Source of the DNA: Capitulum mitella
Lineage: Eukaryota; Arthropoda; Thecostraca; Pollicipedomorpha; Pollicipedidae
DNA: 64,000 bases
Direction of reading: 5' to 3'
Assembly (NCBI GenBank): GCA_030062745.1
Contig: CP099854.1
Location: 11,000,014-11,064,013, forward strand
The translations under genes and the position numbers were made by a program. Shown here in pieces: positions 22,701-38,000 of the stretch. Under the pieces are notes generated by a model. The model had not been told where the DNA came from, did not search any database, and saw nothing but the letters and a program-made list of their open reading frames with translations. How positions within the stretch are numbered: position 1 is the first letter of the stretch; each line of letters starts with the position of its first letter.

Positions 22701-25700
22701 ACGGGTTAGGACGTCGTGAACATGGGCAATACAGGACAGACAAGACCATGCGATAGAGTTTGACACAGTACTAGCTGACGGTCAGTCCTTCACTCAAAAA
22801 CGGCAGTCGTCTGTTTGTCAGTTTTGTGTCAATAGTCATCTGTTACCGTGGTGTAGTGGTTATCACATCCGCCTAACACGCGGAAGGTCCCCGGTTCGAT
22901 CCCGGGCGGAAACAGACTTATTTGGTTCCGGATATGCATACATGTTGTAAACCGCCAAGCAACCAAACTGTCACGGAGCTGTCACACCGTTAACCTGCAA
23001 TTTTGCCCCCTGTCTTGGGTTTTCTTGAATAACTTCCAGGCTGTTCAAGATATCAAGCCGAAACTCTGTGTACTTTTCAGCGAATTCCTAGCGCATGCCG
23101 TGTCAGTCTCAGTCCACGCAAGGTCACCAAACAAGGGAAGGTCAAAGTTGAGCATTGTGTGAACCGACGCGTTTAAATCCCAGCTGGACTGAAAGATTCG
23201 CCATAAATTTGATGGTAGAGATAAGCAAGGAGTAAAATATAATGGGCCGAACGAAATTACATCAATATTGTCATTTTCACATAATGCCCTGCTTACGTCC
23301 AGGTCACTGAACCTTTTCAAGATGATGCCTTTCTTTTTGTGACCCTGTTTACATGGTTTACGGGCAGTTGAAGGCCTGGTTCTCATGAGGTGGTCCGTTC
23401 TATCCTCAAACTGATGTGAAGAACAGTTTGCTGGCATTTGAATGTATTTCTCTCAAGAAGTTGGTCATGACCTCTACCTTCTGAGGTCTGACTTTGACTT
23501 TGATTAACAACCTTGGCTCCGTGTCCTTTTCTCAGGCCTTTTTCTGCGGCACTTTGGTAAGGTTTTGAACAATGCCATCAGATAAATCACGCTAGGGGTG
23601 GGAAGCTTCCTTTTGAACAATTTAACCTGACCTTTGATGCCAACCATGATTTTATGCACAAAAAGCATGCATTTTCTGAAGACTGTCGTTGAGTGCCATC
23701 GTGTGTTATTCGGATAGTTTCGATTCGCTTTTTAGTTCCGAAATGGGGGAAAGAAATAGCCCCCGGCGAATGGGTATGGATATAAGAAAATCAAGCCGGT
23801 ACAACACAGAGACATAAGTGCCCTGTAAAATGGTTTGCAGGAGGGTCGATGGTCGCGGACAGGCTTTAGGGAAATATTTCCATGAAATGCTATAAGCGCC
23901 CCGTTGAGAATCGGCTGTCACATTTCGGTAGCAGGGAGTGGACCTCGCTTATCATTTGTTTCCGTAGTGTAGTGGTTATCACGTCCGCTTCACACGCGGA
24001 AGGTCCTCGGCCCAAACCCGGGCGGGCACTGGGTTTTCTTATGGCAGCCTGCTGGCAATTCCGAACTGGCCACCGTTGGTCATTCGTCCAACTGGTTTAC
24101 TCCATCACACAGACAGACAGAACTATCCGCTGCTACATCATCCTTTGGAGGGAATGACGCACCATTAACATACGTTTTGAGCTGAGATGGCCAACTTGTG
24201 ACCTGTGGTCTCTGCCGAATTGCTTCCCTCTCCTCTGACAGACAGAGATTGACAGTCGGTCAGCCCTGTGACAGTTAGTCTGGCGGGCGGTGGGGAGTGG
24301 TATAACAAGTCGGCCCACCCGACGATTGTCGGGCATTTTTCACACAAATTCGCATCTCCAGAATTAAAAAAGTATGTTTTCGCCCGGGATCGAACCGAGG
24401 ACATTCCGCGTGGTAGGCGGATATTATAACCGAAACAGGTAACCGGTGACAAATAACTGACCGACAGACGGCTGCCGTCTGTGACTGAAGGAGTGACCGC
24501 CAGCCGACACTACATCAAACTGTCACGTGTAGCACGTGTCTCTGAAGTCCTTACCCGTGAGCCATCAACCAGAACAGAACAGTTCAGACCGTCTTATATG
24601 GTTCAACGCTTGTCTCCGGCGTCACGGGTGATGTCATCTGCTGTTCTGACCATGGTTTTCGAGACTGGCAACACGGCCAATACAGGAGCGTTACCTTGAG
24701 TCGTGGGTTATGACTGATTAAGGTCTTGCCGTTGAGCCAAACATGTCACAATGGAACCTCCTTTTAATGCTGATCCAGAACTTTGGTTTCACTCCAATTG
24801 AAACCCGAGACATGGAAAAGAGGTTTATGGTTCATCTCTGCCACGTCCACTCTTGTGTCACCACAGCCTTCCTCTGGCTAAAACCGTGTTCCCGCCCGGT
24901 TTCGAACCGGGGACCTTCCGCGTGTGAAGCGGACGTGATAACCACTACACTACGGAAACAACCTTCCTAGCTGGAGGTACGGAGGAGGTCGACGCTTCCC
25001 TCGAACAGACGGCTTAAACCCGCCATTGACTGAGGTATTTTGCCACATTCCATTCACTGGTGGGGGAGGGGGCGTTTGGCGCCCCCCCCCGTCCATCTCA
25101 AAAGCCATGGGCCCGACTTGAATGATTTAAACGGGAATCGATAGCACCCGTCCGTGCAATCTAGTTGAACGACCCAGTTTTACTGTTGTTGTAGGGTGTC
25201 ACGTCACGTCACGGAATGTTGTACGAAGTTGCAAAGACCGATATTTCTACATCGGTCATCAGGAACGTCAAATAGACACCACAAACTTACTCACTAAGCT
25301 GACATTGGTCCAGAACTAACAGAAATCAAACCGTGAGGAAATGCTGCATTGTTGCAAGAGCCTACCGCATGAGTTTTCCATGCATTATCCTTTTGCCTTT
25401 GAATTACACATCCTTTCACCCCGGGCTGGAAAAACTCCTTTTGCATCAAACATCACCATAATGCGTTTCTGGTTTCCCTTCTTCCCATGTACATATCATC
25501 TAAAATTCAAAGTTTCTACATAAATATTTGACCTAAGATGACTTATTATGGTGTCACGGGTGACGTATATCGACCTCTCGTGTCTCCATGACATACAAAG
25601 CAACCTACCGTCGCCATGCGGAAGAATTTTATCTGTAATTATGGAACGAGGGAAAACTGTGACTCAAACCACAAAACACGATTGCCTTTAAGACGTCATA

Positions 25701-28700
25701 TTGACATGACTCGGGATGACCTTGACCACCAGATTTTGTCTGTATGTGCCAAATTGATGTGAGGAAAGGTACTGAAAATTTCAACGCGCTGCGGTCACTC
25801 ATTTCGGAGATTTTAGAAATTGCGCCTGGGGGGGGTGAGTTAAACCCCCTCGTCTGTGACGGATTAAAACACCTTCGGTTGGTATAACCAGCACATGAGT
25901 TAGTGCGTTTCGCTCCATGTAGGTACGAATGCATTTCGCGTTCTTGATTCGTTGACCCCCGCTGGACGAGGGCGGGGGTTGTTCGCCACCCTCATGGGAC
26001 CTTTCCTGGACTGTCGGATGAGACAACAAGACGAACTATCACGGAGCTACCCGAGTTTTGCACCCTCCTCTGACAGACGGCCAGGCAAACTGTGGGAGAA
26101 GCCCGAATGGAGCACCGACGTCTGAGTGAGGAGGGGGAACAGAAGAAAGCCTGCCCATGTTTTTTGTACCGTATGCTCAGCAGTGGGCATTTTACGTTGT
26201 CGACTGGACAGCTAGCGTCTGCTGCCTCGGCGTCGAGGACATAAATAGCAGTTTCCGTAGTGTAGTGGTTATCACGTCCGCTTCACACGCGGAAGGTCCC
26301 CGGTTCGAACCCGGGCGGGAACATGGTTTTGGTCACAGGAAAGCTGTGGTGACGTAGTCGTAGCCAGTGGTACATGGCAGAGACGTTACATAAGCGTCCT
26401 TACCTCATGTGTCCCCCAACAACGTCCTGAACTGCAGGGAAATGGCAACCGTCGGTGTGGCGTAGTTTGGAAGGAAGATGATGTCAAAGATTTCAACTGA
26501 CGACAGTTCTTGACTTCATCGTTCATCTCAGGGTCGTGTTGTCAGTCTCATGAACGGGATTAAACGTTGTCTATCATCATATAAATCATATCATCATAAA
26601 TCATCGGTGACGTCAGGGACAAACGTTCAACCAACGTGCGACAGTCTGTCCCCGAACTGTCCTTTGTGGTGGCTCATGGTCACATGTTGGGACGTCATGG
26701 ACATGGGTAATACAGGAAAAACAAGACCATGCGATGGAGTTTGACACAGTACCAGTTGACGGTCAGTCCTTCAGTCAAAAACGGCAGTCGCCTGTCGGTC
26801 AGTTTTGTGTCAATAGTCATCTGTTTCCGTGGTGTAGTGGTTATGTATCACATCCGCCTAACACGCGGAAGGTCCCCGGTTCGATCCCGGGCGGGAACAG
26901 ACTTCTTTGCATTCGGACATGCATACATGTTGTTAACCGCCAGGCAACCAGACTGTCAGGGAGCCGTCACACTGTCAAGCCACCATCCGCGTGAACTGTT
27001 TTTGCCCCCTGTCTTGAGTTTTCTTCAATAACTTCCAAGCAGTTCAAGGTATGAAACCGAAACTTTGTGTACCTTTCAGCGAGCTCCTGGCGCTTGACGT
27101 GTCAAAGTTTCAGCTCTGTTCACTCAAGGCCACCGAGCAAAGAAAGGTCAAAGTTGAGCATTGTGCGAACCAACGCATTGAAGTTCCGACTGGACTGAAG
27201 GATTCGCCAGAAATTGGATGGTAAAGACAAGCTAGGAGTAAAATGTGGTGAAGCAACCGAAGTGACATAAATGTCGTCATTTCCGCCTAATTTCCTGCTT
27301 ACGTCCAGGTCATAGGACTATTTCAAGGTCACGCATTTATTTTTATGTTACCCTATTTACGTGGTTTATGGGGCAAAGAGAGGCGTGATTGCCATCAGGT
27401 AGTCAGTTTTATTCTTAAACTGATGCTAGAAACCAGAAACCAGCCAAGTGTGGCATCATCTAACATGGCGTGAGAATGCGTCATCGACTTTTTAACGAAT
27501 TAAATCTTTATCATTTCGGCTGACAACAGCACAAGAGCCAAATGTGAATAGGGCCGAGGTTTGTTCAGACGAAGTGAACGAGCCAAAGGAGTGATTGCAT
27601 CTGTTGAGTTCATGCAAATTGGAGTTTTCAGTGTTTGCTAAATGTGTCCAGTGTAACTTCTGTTGCTATGTTACGAGCTCATGCTTTAGAAGCCAACCGA
27701 CTGTGTGCGAATGTCTTTCAACAGGTGGCTTGGCTGTCAGAGACCCATCCACTGTAGGTGTAGACTAGACTGTAGACCTACCGACTGTAGATGAAACCGA
27801 TGTGCGTCAAAAGTTTAATGATGCGCATATTCAAACGTGGTCAGCTATCAAAAGTTCACCGATTCGAAATCAGTGGCCAGTCATACATTATGGAGCCATG
27901 TTGGCTCATGTTGTCTGCTTCATGCCATGCGTGCGCTCACTGGCACATTCAAGTAGAGGGACATGTTGAATGGCGGAAAGACCTGCTGATGTGTTTGGTA
28001 TGCCAGCTTGTGAGCATTATTACGCTGTCCGTGGGACGGCAGTGTTCCGCCGCCTGGATATCCCGTTGGTTATCATTTGTTTTCGTAGTGTAGTGGTTAT
28101 CACTTCACACGCGGAAGATCCCCGGTTCAAACCCGGCGGGCGCGGGGATTTTTCGTGGCAGTCCGATGGCCATGCTGAACTGGCCACCAATGGTCAGTCG
28201 TCCGACTGGTTTGCCCCATCACACAGACAGACAAAACTACTCGCTGCTACATCATTCCTTAGAGGCTGTGACTCACCTTCAACACGCGTTTTGAGCTGAG
28301 ATGGCCGACTTGTAACCCGTAGTCGAGGCTCGGTTACTTCCCTCTCCTCTGACAGACAGAGATTGACAGTCGGCCATCCCTGTGACAGTCAGTCTGGCGT
28401 GCTGTGAGGAATGGTGTAAACGATTTGCTCACTGGACGACTGTTTGGCACTTTTCACACAAATATTCATCTCCAGAAGTAAAGAACTCTGCTTCCGCCTG
28501 GGATCGATCTGAGGACCTTCCGCGTGTTAGGCGGATGTGATAACCACTACACCACGGAAACGGATGACCTGTCAGAAATAACTGACCGACAGACGGCTGC
28601 CGTCTGTGACTGAAGGACTGACTTCCAGTCAGTACTATATCAAACTGTGTCACATGGTTCTGTGTGTGTAGCACGTTTCCCTTAATTCATAACTGTGAGC

Positions 28701-31269
28701 CATCAACCAGAACAGAACAGTCCTGACAGTCATATGCTGGTTCACCGCTTGTCTCTGGCGTCACAGATGACGTCATCTGCCGTTGTAACCATGGTTTCCA
28801 AGACTGGCAACACGGCCGGTACACGAGGAATGTCTTGACTGGTGGGTTATGACTGATTAAGCTCTTGCGGTTGGGGCAGATATTTCACATTGGAACCTCC
28901 TTTCCATGCTGGGCCAGAAATGTGGGTTCACTTTTATTGGAACCCGAGACGTGGTGAAAATGTATATGATCTGCCACGTAGTATTGGCTACTCTTGCGTC
29001 ACCACAGCCTTCCTCTGGCTAAGAGCGTGTTCCCGCCCGGGTTCGAACCGGGGACCTTCCGCGTGTGAAGAGGACGTGATAACCACTACACTACGGAAAC
29101 AACCGTCCTATGTGGAGGTACGGGAGAGGTCAACACCTCCCTTCCAACAGACGGCTTAACCCGCCCCGGACTGGAGAGGAGGGCTGTTGACCGCCCCCCG
29201 TGAGGTTTTTCCGAGGTTGCGAGAGAACGAACAAACGCATCGCCATGAATCTTTGTGTACCTTTTCCGTGATCATTTTTACTCCTTGTGTCAAATTTTTG
29301 ACCTCAGTCAAGTCAGGTGTCTGACCCAGGTCTAGTGAAGTGGACCTGTGCGTAGAAAAGTTTAGCACCCTATATATTAAAGTTATAACGTTTTTTTGCA
29401 AAACACGGTATCACAATAAAACTTTCGGGGATTAGAGACTTTGGTAAAAACAATAAAGCTGCTGTCCCGTATTTTCGGAAATATCCTGGTCATTGACTTA
29501 AGATCATGCCCGTTTTCAACGTAAGTCGTGGTTTTCTCAAAGTTAACAGATTTTTTTTATAACAGTTTGAGTGTGGGGAGATCCAGACATCCAGTTTCCG
29601 TCAGTGGGCAAAGTTTTAGTGACCTTCGACCACTGACCTAAAGTCAGGTCAAGAACAATTGTTATAAATCAAACCGCACTGCCATCGAAATCGGCGATGA
29701 ATGACTCAGATCGGGTAGAACTGGCTCATACAGTTGCGAAGAATGCCAAGGAGCTCAAAAAGTTTCCAAAAATTGCAAATTTGGGGAATAAATGGGCTCT
29801 CGCGAATAAAGCTTGACCAGTTGCGTAGATTGATAACAACTGAATGTTTTCAACTGTGAAACACGAGAAACCATCACAAGAAGTACTAGGATGAAGAAAT
29901 GCTACTTACAAAGGCATATTTCGCGAAAATAAAAGAACGCTGAAATGACTGCCCGTTAATTTCATACCGCGTTCGTTTCTGGCGCCCACCATACAGCGGT
30001 GCGAAAATCGTCGTGTCTTCAACTCAACGTTTCCGCGTAAATATTAAACAAACCAAACCAGCTGCTGGTCCAGTCCAGCTGGGGTTTGAACGCGTCATCT
30101 GACCTAACCCTTGCTCCATGACCTTGCGTGACCTGTACCCGAAAATTTGGCAGGCCATACGTTAGGGGTTCATTAAAAGGACATGAAGTGTCGACTTGAT
30201 ATTTTAAACGTCTTGGAAGTTACTCAGGAAAACCAAAAGGTGATGTGGGATAACAAACGTCCCCGGCGATTCGCGGGTGACGGCTCCGTGACGCTTCGGT
30301 TGCCTGACGGTTTCCACCAAGTTTACATATCCGATCCGGAACCAAAGAAGTCTGTTTCCGCCCGGGATCGAACCGGGGACCTTCCGCGTGTTAGGCGGAT
30401 GTGATAACCACTACACCACGGAAACAGATGACCGATGACAGAAAACTGACCGACAGACGGTTGCCATCTTCGACCGTCAGCTGATATTTTTTCAAACTCT
30501 GTGACATGGTCTTGTCTGCAATGCATCGGCCATGTCCCTGACGTGACACGGTCCCTCACCCATGACCGTGAGCCAGCACACAAGACAGTTTGTGGGCCAA
30601 ACTGTCCCACGTTAGTTGACCGCTCGTCGCTAAAGGCACCGATGTCAGGCGACATTTAACCCGCGCAGTGGAAGGGGTTTCGCGCTAACGTGCACTGGAA
30701 GGAAGGCACAAAAGTGGTCCCCCTCCAATCTCGGAAATGGGAAGAGCTAGAGACGAGAAATTGTATGGACAGGGTGGACCCTAACGATTTACATTATGTG
30801 CAATTTTCATGATCCTAGATCAATGTCTTCAAGGTCAAATGGAGGTCGAAAATGTCAACTTTGGGTATTTTCAGGGCGGGCCCTAACGATTTACATCATG
30901 TGCAATATCCAGGATCCTAGATCATTGTCTTCAAGGTCAAATGATGTCGAAAATGTCAACTTTGGATATTTTCTCGGGCCGTACAGGCCATTCCGTACGA
31001 CTCTTCGAACGAAACGGGGAAATGGTGTTCGTTTGAACGTTTAAACATGGGATACATGAACTTCCATTCATACGGCGTCTTGACTGAGGATTGCGGATCA
31101 AGGTCATGCCAGGTCATTGACCTGTGGCGTCATTTTTTCGTCTTTTGCGGATGAGATTTCGAGCAGTACGGGATACCTTGATTGGAAATGAGGGAGCTAT
31201 ACGCATCTTTTGTGGTATTTCCTAGTGAAGGTAACCAACATCGGTACATTTGCTCACTTCCAGCGTTTA

Positions 31270-31318
<49 letters not shown>

Positions 31319-34300
31319 ACATGTATACGTTTATACGTATATCAATGTGCCAAACGTTTCCTTAATAGGATCTTCGAATGCATATTTCATACAAATGGAC
31401 GTATTGCAAAGCAAAGCTGGACCAGGTCACAAAATGGTTATCGTTGACCTTTGATGACCTTGACCTGCGCTGACTGTGGTATATAAGCATATCTGTGTGC
31501 GCACACGTGTTTTTATTAGGGTCTGAATACATATTTCATACAAATCCACGTGTCGCAAGGCAAATCTGGACCAGGTCACAAGATATTTGATCCTAGCCTA
31601 TGACCACCTTGACCTTCACCGACTCCGGTATATGCAAACGTGTCAATGTGCACATGTGTGTTTTAGTTACGGTCTTTGAATGCTTATTTCACACAAACCG
31701 ACATGCGCAAAGCAAATCTGCATCAGGTCACAAGCTGGTTAACCTTGACCTTTTTGACCTTAACCCTTGCTGCTCCTGGCTTTTGTCTTGGTGCATCCAT
31801 CACTTATGCCCGGATGACGTCGCCTGACGGTGTTCAAAGGCTAATCTTAGGCAGAACGCTAGTCCTTCCACAAAGTTTCCATTTGTCAGCGAGACCGTTA
31901 TTTTCGGTATGTAGGCTTGATTTCACATACTTGAAACTTCAAAAACTTCCCGCCGATTTCTTGCGTCAGTCGACGGGTTTTTCAATTGACGTGAATGCCA
32001 GAAAGTAGCAACAACCAGCTCCGATCCGTTCTCGCGATTTTGAAGAAAAACAGGGGTGACACAAAAAGACCACCATGCAGTGCGCGTGTTGATCCCGTTC
32101 ACGAGACTGAGAACACGCAATGATGAAAACTGCCGTCGTCAGGAATGATGTCAAATATTTGACATCATCCTTCTATGAAAGGCCAGATATACGGGTGCAA
32201 TATCCATGCAATTCTGGGCGTTGTAAGGGGACAGATGAGCTAAGGAGACTTATGTAACGTCTCTGCCAGATGCCGTTCGATACGACTGTGTCACCACAGC
32301 TTTTCTCTGGCCAAAACCATGTTCCCGCCCGGGTTCGAACCGGGGACCTTCCGCGTGTGAAGCGGACGTGATAACCACTACACTACGGAAACAGATGATC
32401 ACGAGCGAGCTACCAAGGCGGCTGAGGCCTGCCGTCTGATCGTCAGTGTGACACGTCTCTGGCTTGTTACCTGAGCTAATTATCAATACACGAGCAGGTC
32501 CACAGTCTTTTCTAACAGCCTCCTCTCTCTCCTTGAATGCACTAGCCTTATGGCGTTATATGGACATAATCGCTTCAGTCTGCCGGTGTCCCCCTGCCCC
32601 CTCCCACACATTGCATAGGTACTTATGTCTCTATGTTGTATCGGCTCGACTTCTTAATACCCATAACTTATTGAGAAATTTACACTGAATCAGCATCGAC
32701 TGCCTTCTGAGACAGTTTTTCGTTTGTGTATCACAAAAGTGCAGATCATTCGGCTGACTTACTGCCATTGTGTCCGTCCGTCCGTCCGTCCGTCCGTCCG
32801 TCCGTCTGTCTGTCTGTCCGACAGAGACGAAACAGTCAGACGGCTCTGTGGCTTTTGTCTTCCGTTTTGTCAGAGGAGGGTGGAACAGTCGGGCGGCTCT
32901 GTGACTGTCTGTCGGTCTGTCAGAGGAGGGTGGAAAAGTCAAGCTACTCTGTGACAGCCTCTCTGTGTATTTCTTAAACAGTGTCCGGCAAACTGTTGAC
33001 TTGGATAGTTAACTGGGCTGTTTACCCATGATTCGCTGGCGTATTTAGAACCACGCCATTCGCTGGAGGCTATCTGTGCCCCCACCCTTTGTCTGACGCC
33101 ATAAGTAATGAAGTGATCGAAATTCTTCGAATTACAAACGATAGGCCTCAACGACAGCTTTCAGAAATACCTGGTTTCTGGTGCTTTAGGTCACGGATGA
33201 CATCACAGGTCAAGTAAAATTCTCGATAACGAAAGCTTTCACCCTTGAAGTCCCGTGGATTTTCCGAAGCCATGGAACGTGTTTATCCCGCGGAATCGTT
33301 CTTAGAAACCTTCCAAAGCGTTGCCAAAAAAGGAAAGAGAATATGACAAGGGGTCAGGGTCATTTGGCAAGGTCCAGGCCAGCTTAAAAGCCGAGACCAA
33401 CTTCTTGATAACTTTACCTTCATAGGCCACCAAACTGTTCTGTGCCAGCCATGCCTGTTGAAGCATATTCTGAGATTCAAGTGGCTACCGACGCAGTGAG
33501 CTGTTCGTTACAGGGTTTGGTAGTGTAAAGCACTCTAGAGGCGCGCCAGGTAAGACATTTGGCAATGCTAATATATTCTGGTTAACATATTCTGGTTCTC
33601 GTGTGCTGGGGCTCTCTGGATCGAGTTGTGAGGATTTAACGATGGATAATTTTTATAATCAACCACTTCATTTGTAATGGAAAGTAAAGACTGGAAGAGT
33701 GCCGTTCTGGAATAAAAATCTGTTTGAGACAAGATGCAGACTGGATGGTGATCTGTTTGGTACACATGGAGCCATTAAGTCATTTGATGAATTGAACTGC
33801 GACTTTTCAGTACCGTTCAGTGGGATGGCTTGTAAAGGACCGTGTCAACCTAAGGCCATCGAACGACTGTTTTCCTAGAAAGTTGGCGTGTGGACCGTTA
33901 AAGGATTTTGATCAGCCATGCTGTCCGGCTTCACGGGAACCGTCTAAGGCAGAGATAGAATGGAATAGGGACTTGGATGAAAACAGAGATTGGCCTGTAA
34001 TTTATTGGAGGCACTGCAGCTGTACAAGAAAGAGGAGAATAATTTCGTTCCAGGACAGTCCACTAAATGGAATATTAACAACACACGCACTTATGGCGAA
34101 GTTCATGGATACAACTGCAGATTGTGCCTTGTACACAACCGAAACGGGAACCCTGATTCGTCTCTTTTGTCGTTATACTACTGCCGTTAGGTGATGATCT
34201 GCGACTGAGACGACTTTCGTAACGTCAGGAGTTGAAGATTCGTTGCTTGATGAAAAAGCATCCTCCTGGGATTTGATTTTGACTATGCAAGCGTTGGGAT

Positions 34301-34954
34301 TCAAAGTCGAGCCGTAATCCAGCAGAAAATTTTGCTGTGTAAGTTTTACATCTACTGAAATGAAGTTTCTTCTGGCGTACGTTGTGGATATTAACACGCG
34401 CACTGGAGGGGGCACAATAGTGCCCATCCTTCCGATCTCGGAAACGGAAAGAGCTACAAGCTTGAATTTTTTTCGGTAGGGTAGGGCCATGAGGATTAAG
34501 GTCATGTGCAATTTCCATGACCATAGGTCAATATCTTCAAGTTCAAACGGGGTCGGAAAGGTCAAGTTTGGACACTTTGTCGGCCCGTACAGGCCATTCC
34601 TAGCAGCTCTTCGAACGAAACGGGAAAGGGGTGGGTGTTTGAGGTTAAAACGTGGAGTACGGCAATTTCCATTCATTTCGCGCCTTGGTTGAGAATTCCG
34701 GGTCGAGTTCATGTCAGGTCATTGACGTCTTTGGATAACATATCTTATCATAATGCAGCTTGCAGTGATTAGAGATCTTGATAGATACAATAAATCTGAT
34801 ATCTCAGATTTTTCAGGAATTTTCCGAGTCATTGGCCTGAGTTTTTGATAACATATGTATCAAACGTATTCCAATATTCAGTAAATGAATAACTAAATCA
34901 AAATTATTTAGCTGTTATTGGTATTAATGTTTAAGGAAAAAGAAGAAAGTCAAC

Positions 34955-35012
<58 letters not shown>

Positions 35013-38000
35013 AAATGCGCCATTTTCAGTACATGAGGTATTTCGAAATTTGACGGATTTTTTTGTAACTTTTTTTTTAACTTTTGTAATTTTAAGTTTG
35101 GTTTAACTTTTGTAACATTTTAAGTTTAAGTTAGTTTAAGTAGTCCAAACATCCATTTAGTCAGTGTACAATATATCAATGACTTCCAGACATTGGCCCG
35201 AGGTCCGGCGAATAACTGTTATGAGCCAAAATGCACCGCCGTCAAAATCGGCGATGGGCGCGATATTACTTAGAACGGGTAGAAAATGGCGGACCTAGCT
35301 CGCGCAGTTGCGAGTAGTACAAAGAAGTTAAAAAATAAAAAAATGAACATTTTGGAGTTAAACGGACTCTTGCAAAGAAAGCCCTACCAGTTGTGTAGAT
35401 AGTTAACTACTAAATTTTTCCAAAATTTAAGCATGAGAAGCCATCGCAAGAACCACTAAGATTGAGAAATATTACGTGGAAAGCCCCGTGTTGCGAAAAT
35501 CAAGAAACGCCAAACTTAGTTCCAGTTAATTTCATACCGCGTTCGGCTACGGCGCCCGCTGGCAGTCTGCGCGGAAATCGTCGTGTCTTCAGCTCAACGT
35601 TTCGGCGTATATATTAAACAGATCAGAGAAATTAAGCGTGTGTCCCTATCTGCGGACTTCCACATGTTCATTGGTGCCTTTACGTAGACGTTATTAAGTC
35701 GCATCCGACTGTGGGTCACCGCCATGCACGCTGGACTGGGGGGGGGGGCGGGCGGTTGATGGCCCCTTCTAACCCACGAACGGTTGGTCGCACGATAAAA
35801 ATAAGCACGCCGCTGGAAAGCTGGTGACTAGTAGAGCTCGAAACTGGCCTCATTTCTGGTATGATATGCAAGATATGTAAATAAGATATGTGAGATATGT
35901 AGGGATAATATGTAAGCCATATACGCTCGATATATGTTGTCTCATAGCCGACTGCATGAGACCGAGGAACGGTCTGAATCTCAAGGGCTGTGACTTATAA
36001 AGTCTAGATAAAGGCACCAGCGGACAGGTAAATGTCTATAGATACACACGCCTAATATCTCTGATTTCCTTCATATGTACACAGAAACCTTGGGTTAAAG
36101 ATACGGTGATTTTCGCAACGCTGCGCGGCGGGCGCCGCCGACAAAGGCGGTATGAAATTAACGGGAACTAATTTTGGTGTTCTTTTATTTTCGCAAAGTA
36201 TACGATTCCAAGTGTTGTTTTTTCATCGTAGTGGTTCTTGGGACGATTTCTCTTGCTTAAATTTTGGAAAAACTCAGCAGTTATCAGTCTACACAATGGG
36301 TGGAGCTTTATTCGCGAAAATCTGTTTATTCCCAAGATATGCATTTTTTGGAAACTTTTTGAACTTCGTGGTATTTGGCGCAGTTGTGCGAGCCAGTTCT
36401 GCCAGTTTCAAATCGATGTAAGTCATTCATCGTCGATTTTGATGGCGGTGCATTTTGGCTCATAACAGTTATTCGTGACCTGGCCTCAGGTCCGTGGTCG
36501 GAGGACACTGAAACTTTGCCCATTGACAGAAACTGGATGTCTGGATCTCCCCACATAGAAATTGTTTTAAAAAATTCCGTCAGTTTTGCAAAAAAACGGC
36601 GATTAATGTTCAAAACGGGCTTGACCTTAGGTCAACTACCTGGAGATTTCTGAAAAATCCGAAGTAGCAGATTTGTTGCATTTTATCAAAATCTCCAATG
36701 CTTGTTGGAAACTTGATTGTGGTATCATGTGTTGCAAAAAAGTTACAGGGCGCTAAACTTTCTTGGACATAGGTCCACTTGACCTGACCGAAGCCAGACA
36801 CCTTACTTGATCTGCGGTCAAAAATTGGATACAAGGTGTAAAAAGGACCAAACAAAGGGTACACAAGGTTTGGTGGCGCGGCGTTTGTTCGTTCTCACGC
36901 AATCTTGGAAAAACCTCATGGGGGACGGTCAACCGCCCAGCGGTGAACCAAGGTGGAACGTTCCGGCCCCTAGAACTGCCACTGTTGTGGCTCATGGCCA
37001 CAGTTTAGAACGACACGGACATGGCTGATCCAGTGCAGACAAGACCATGTGACAGGTTGACAAAATATCAGCTGACGGTCAGTCAGTCCTTCAGTTAAAA
37101 ATGGCAGGCGTTTGCCAGTCAGTTTTCTCTCATCGGTCGTCTGTTTCCGTGGTGTAGTGGTTATCACATCCGCCTAACACGCGGAAGGTCCCCGGTTCGA
37201 TCCCGGGCGGAAACAGGCTCCTTTGGTTCCGGATATCCAAACTTCGTGGAAACCGCAGGACAACCAAACCGTCCTGGAGCGGTCACACTGTGGACCCATT
37301 ATTCGCCGGGGGGCGTTTTGTTGGTCCCCGCCCCCTTTGATTTTCCTGAGTAACTTCCAAGCCGTTCAGATTGGTCGAACTGTGATGAGAGGGTTAGAGA
37401 GAGTCCCAGTGTTGCCACCGACCTCAAGAAGTAACTAAAATTTTGCTTACATTCATAATGAACTTTAGTATATGGGAAAGGTTTAGCGGACATTGGGAGG
37501 CTTCTTGGCGGAGACTACTCCCTATCATGTTGATTAACACATACTAACACGGGTGATATTTCGTACATGAGTATTGTCTTTTTTGTCTTCGTTTCTTAGC
37601 AGGGAGTGCCACGACTTGTATTATTCTCTTTGGCAACTCTGGTTTCCCCAAGAGTAAACATAATGTGATTTGCTTATGGACGATTGGGGCGGGAGCACTC
37701 CTGGCCACCGGATAATAGGTGGTGGCAAGGATGTCGGTTTGTATTCTTTTAAGGGGGCCCTGGCCCATCCCATGCTGATTTGGGCCCACCCAATGTTGGT
37801 TTGGGCCCACCCAATATTTTCTGCTGGTTTGAAAGGAAAATGAGTAATAACAAGGAAAAGAACGGCCGAAATAGATAAAAGACGGAGAAAAAGTAAAGAA
37901 TAAAGTCTAAAGCAATATATCTATCTATCTATCATTCTTTCTTCTTTAAGTATATCTACCTGTATACATGGGGATAAAAGCGACCTTTAATTTGATAAGT

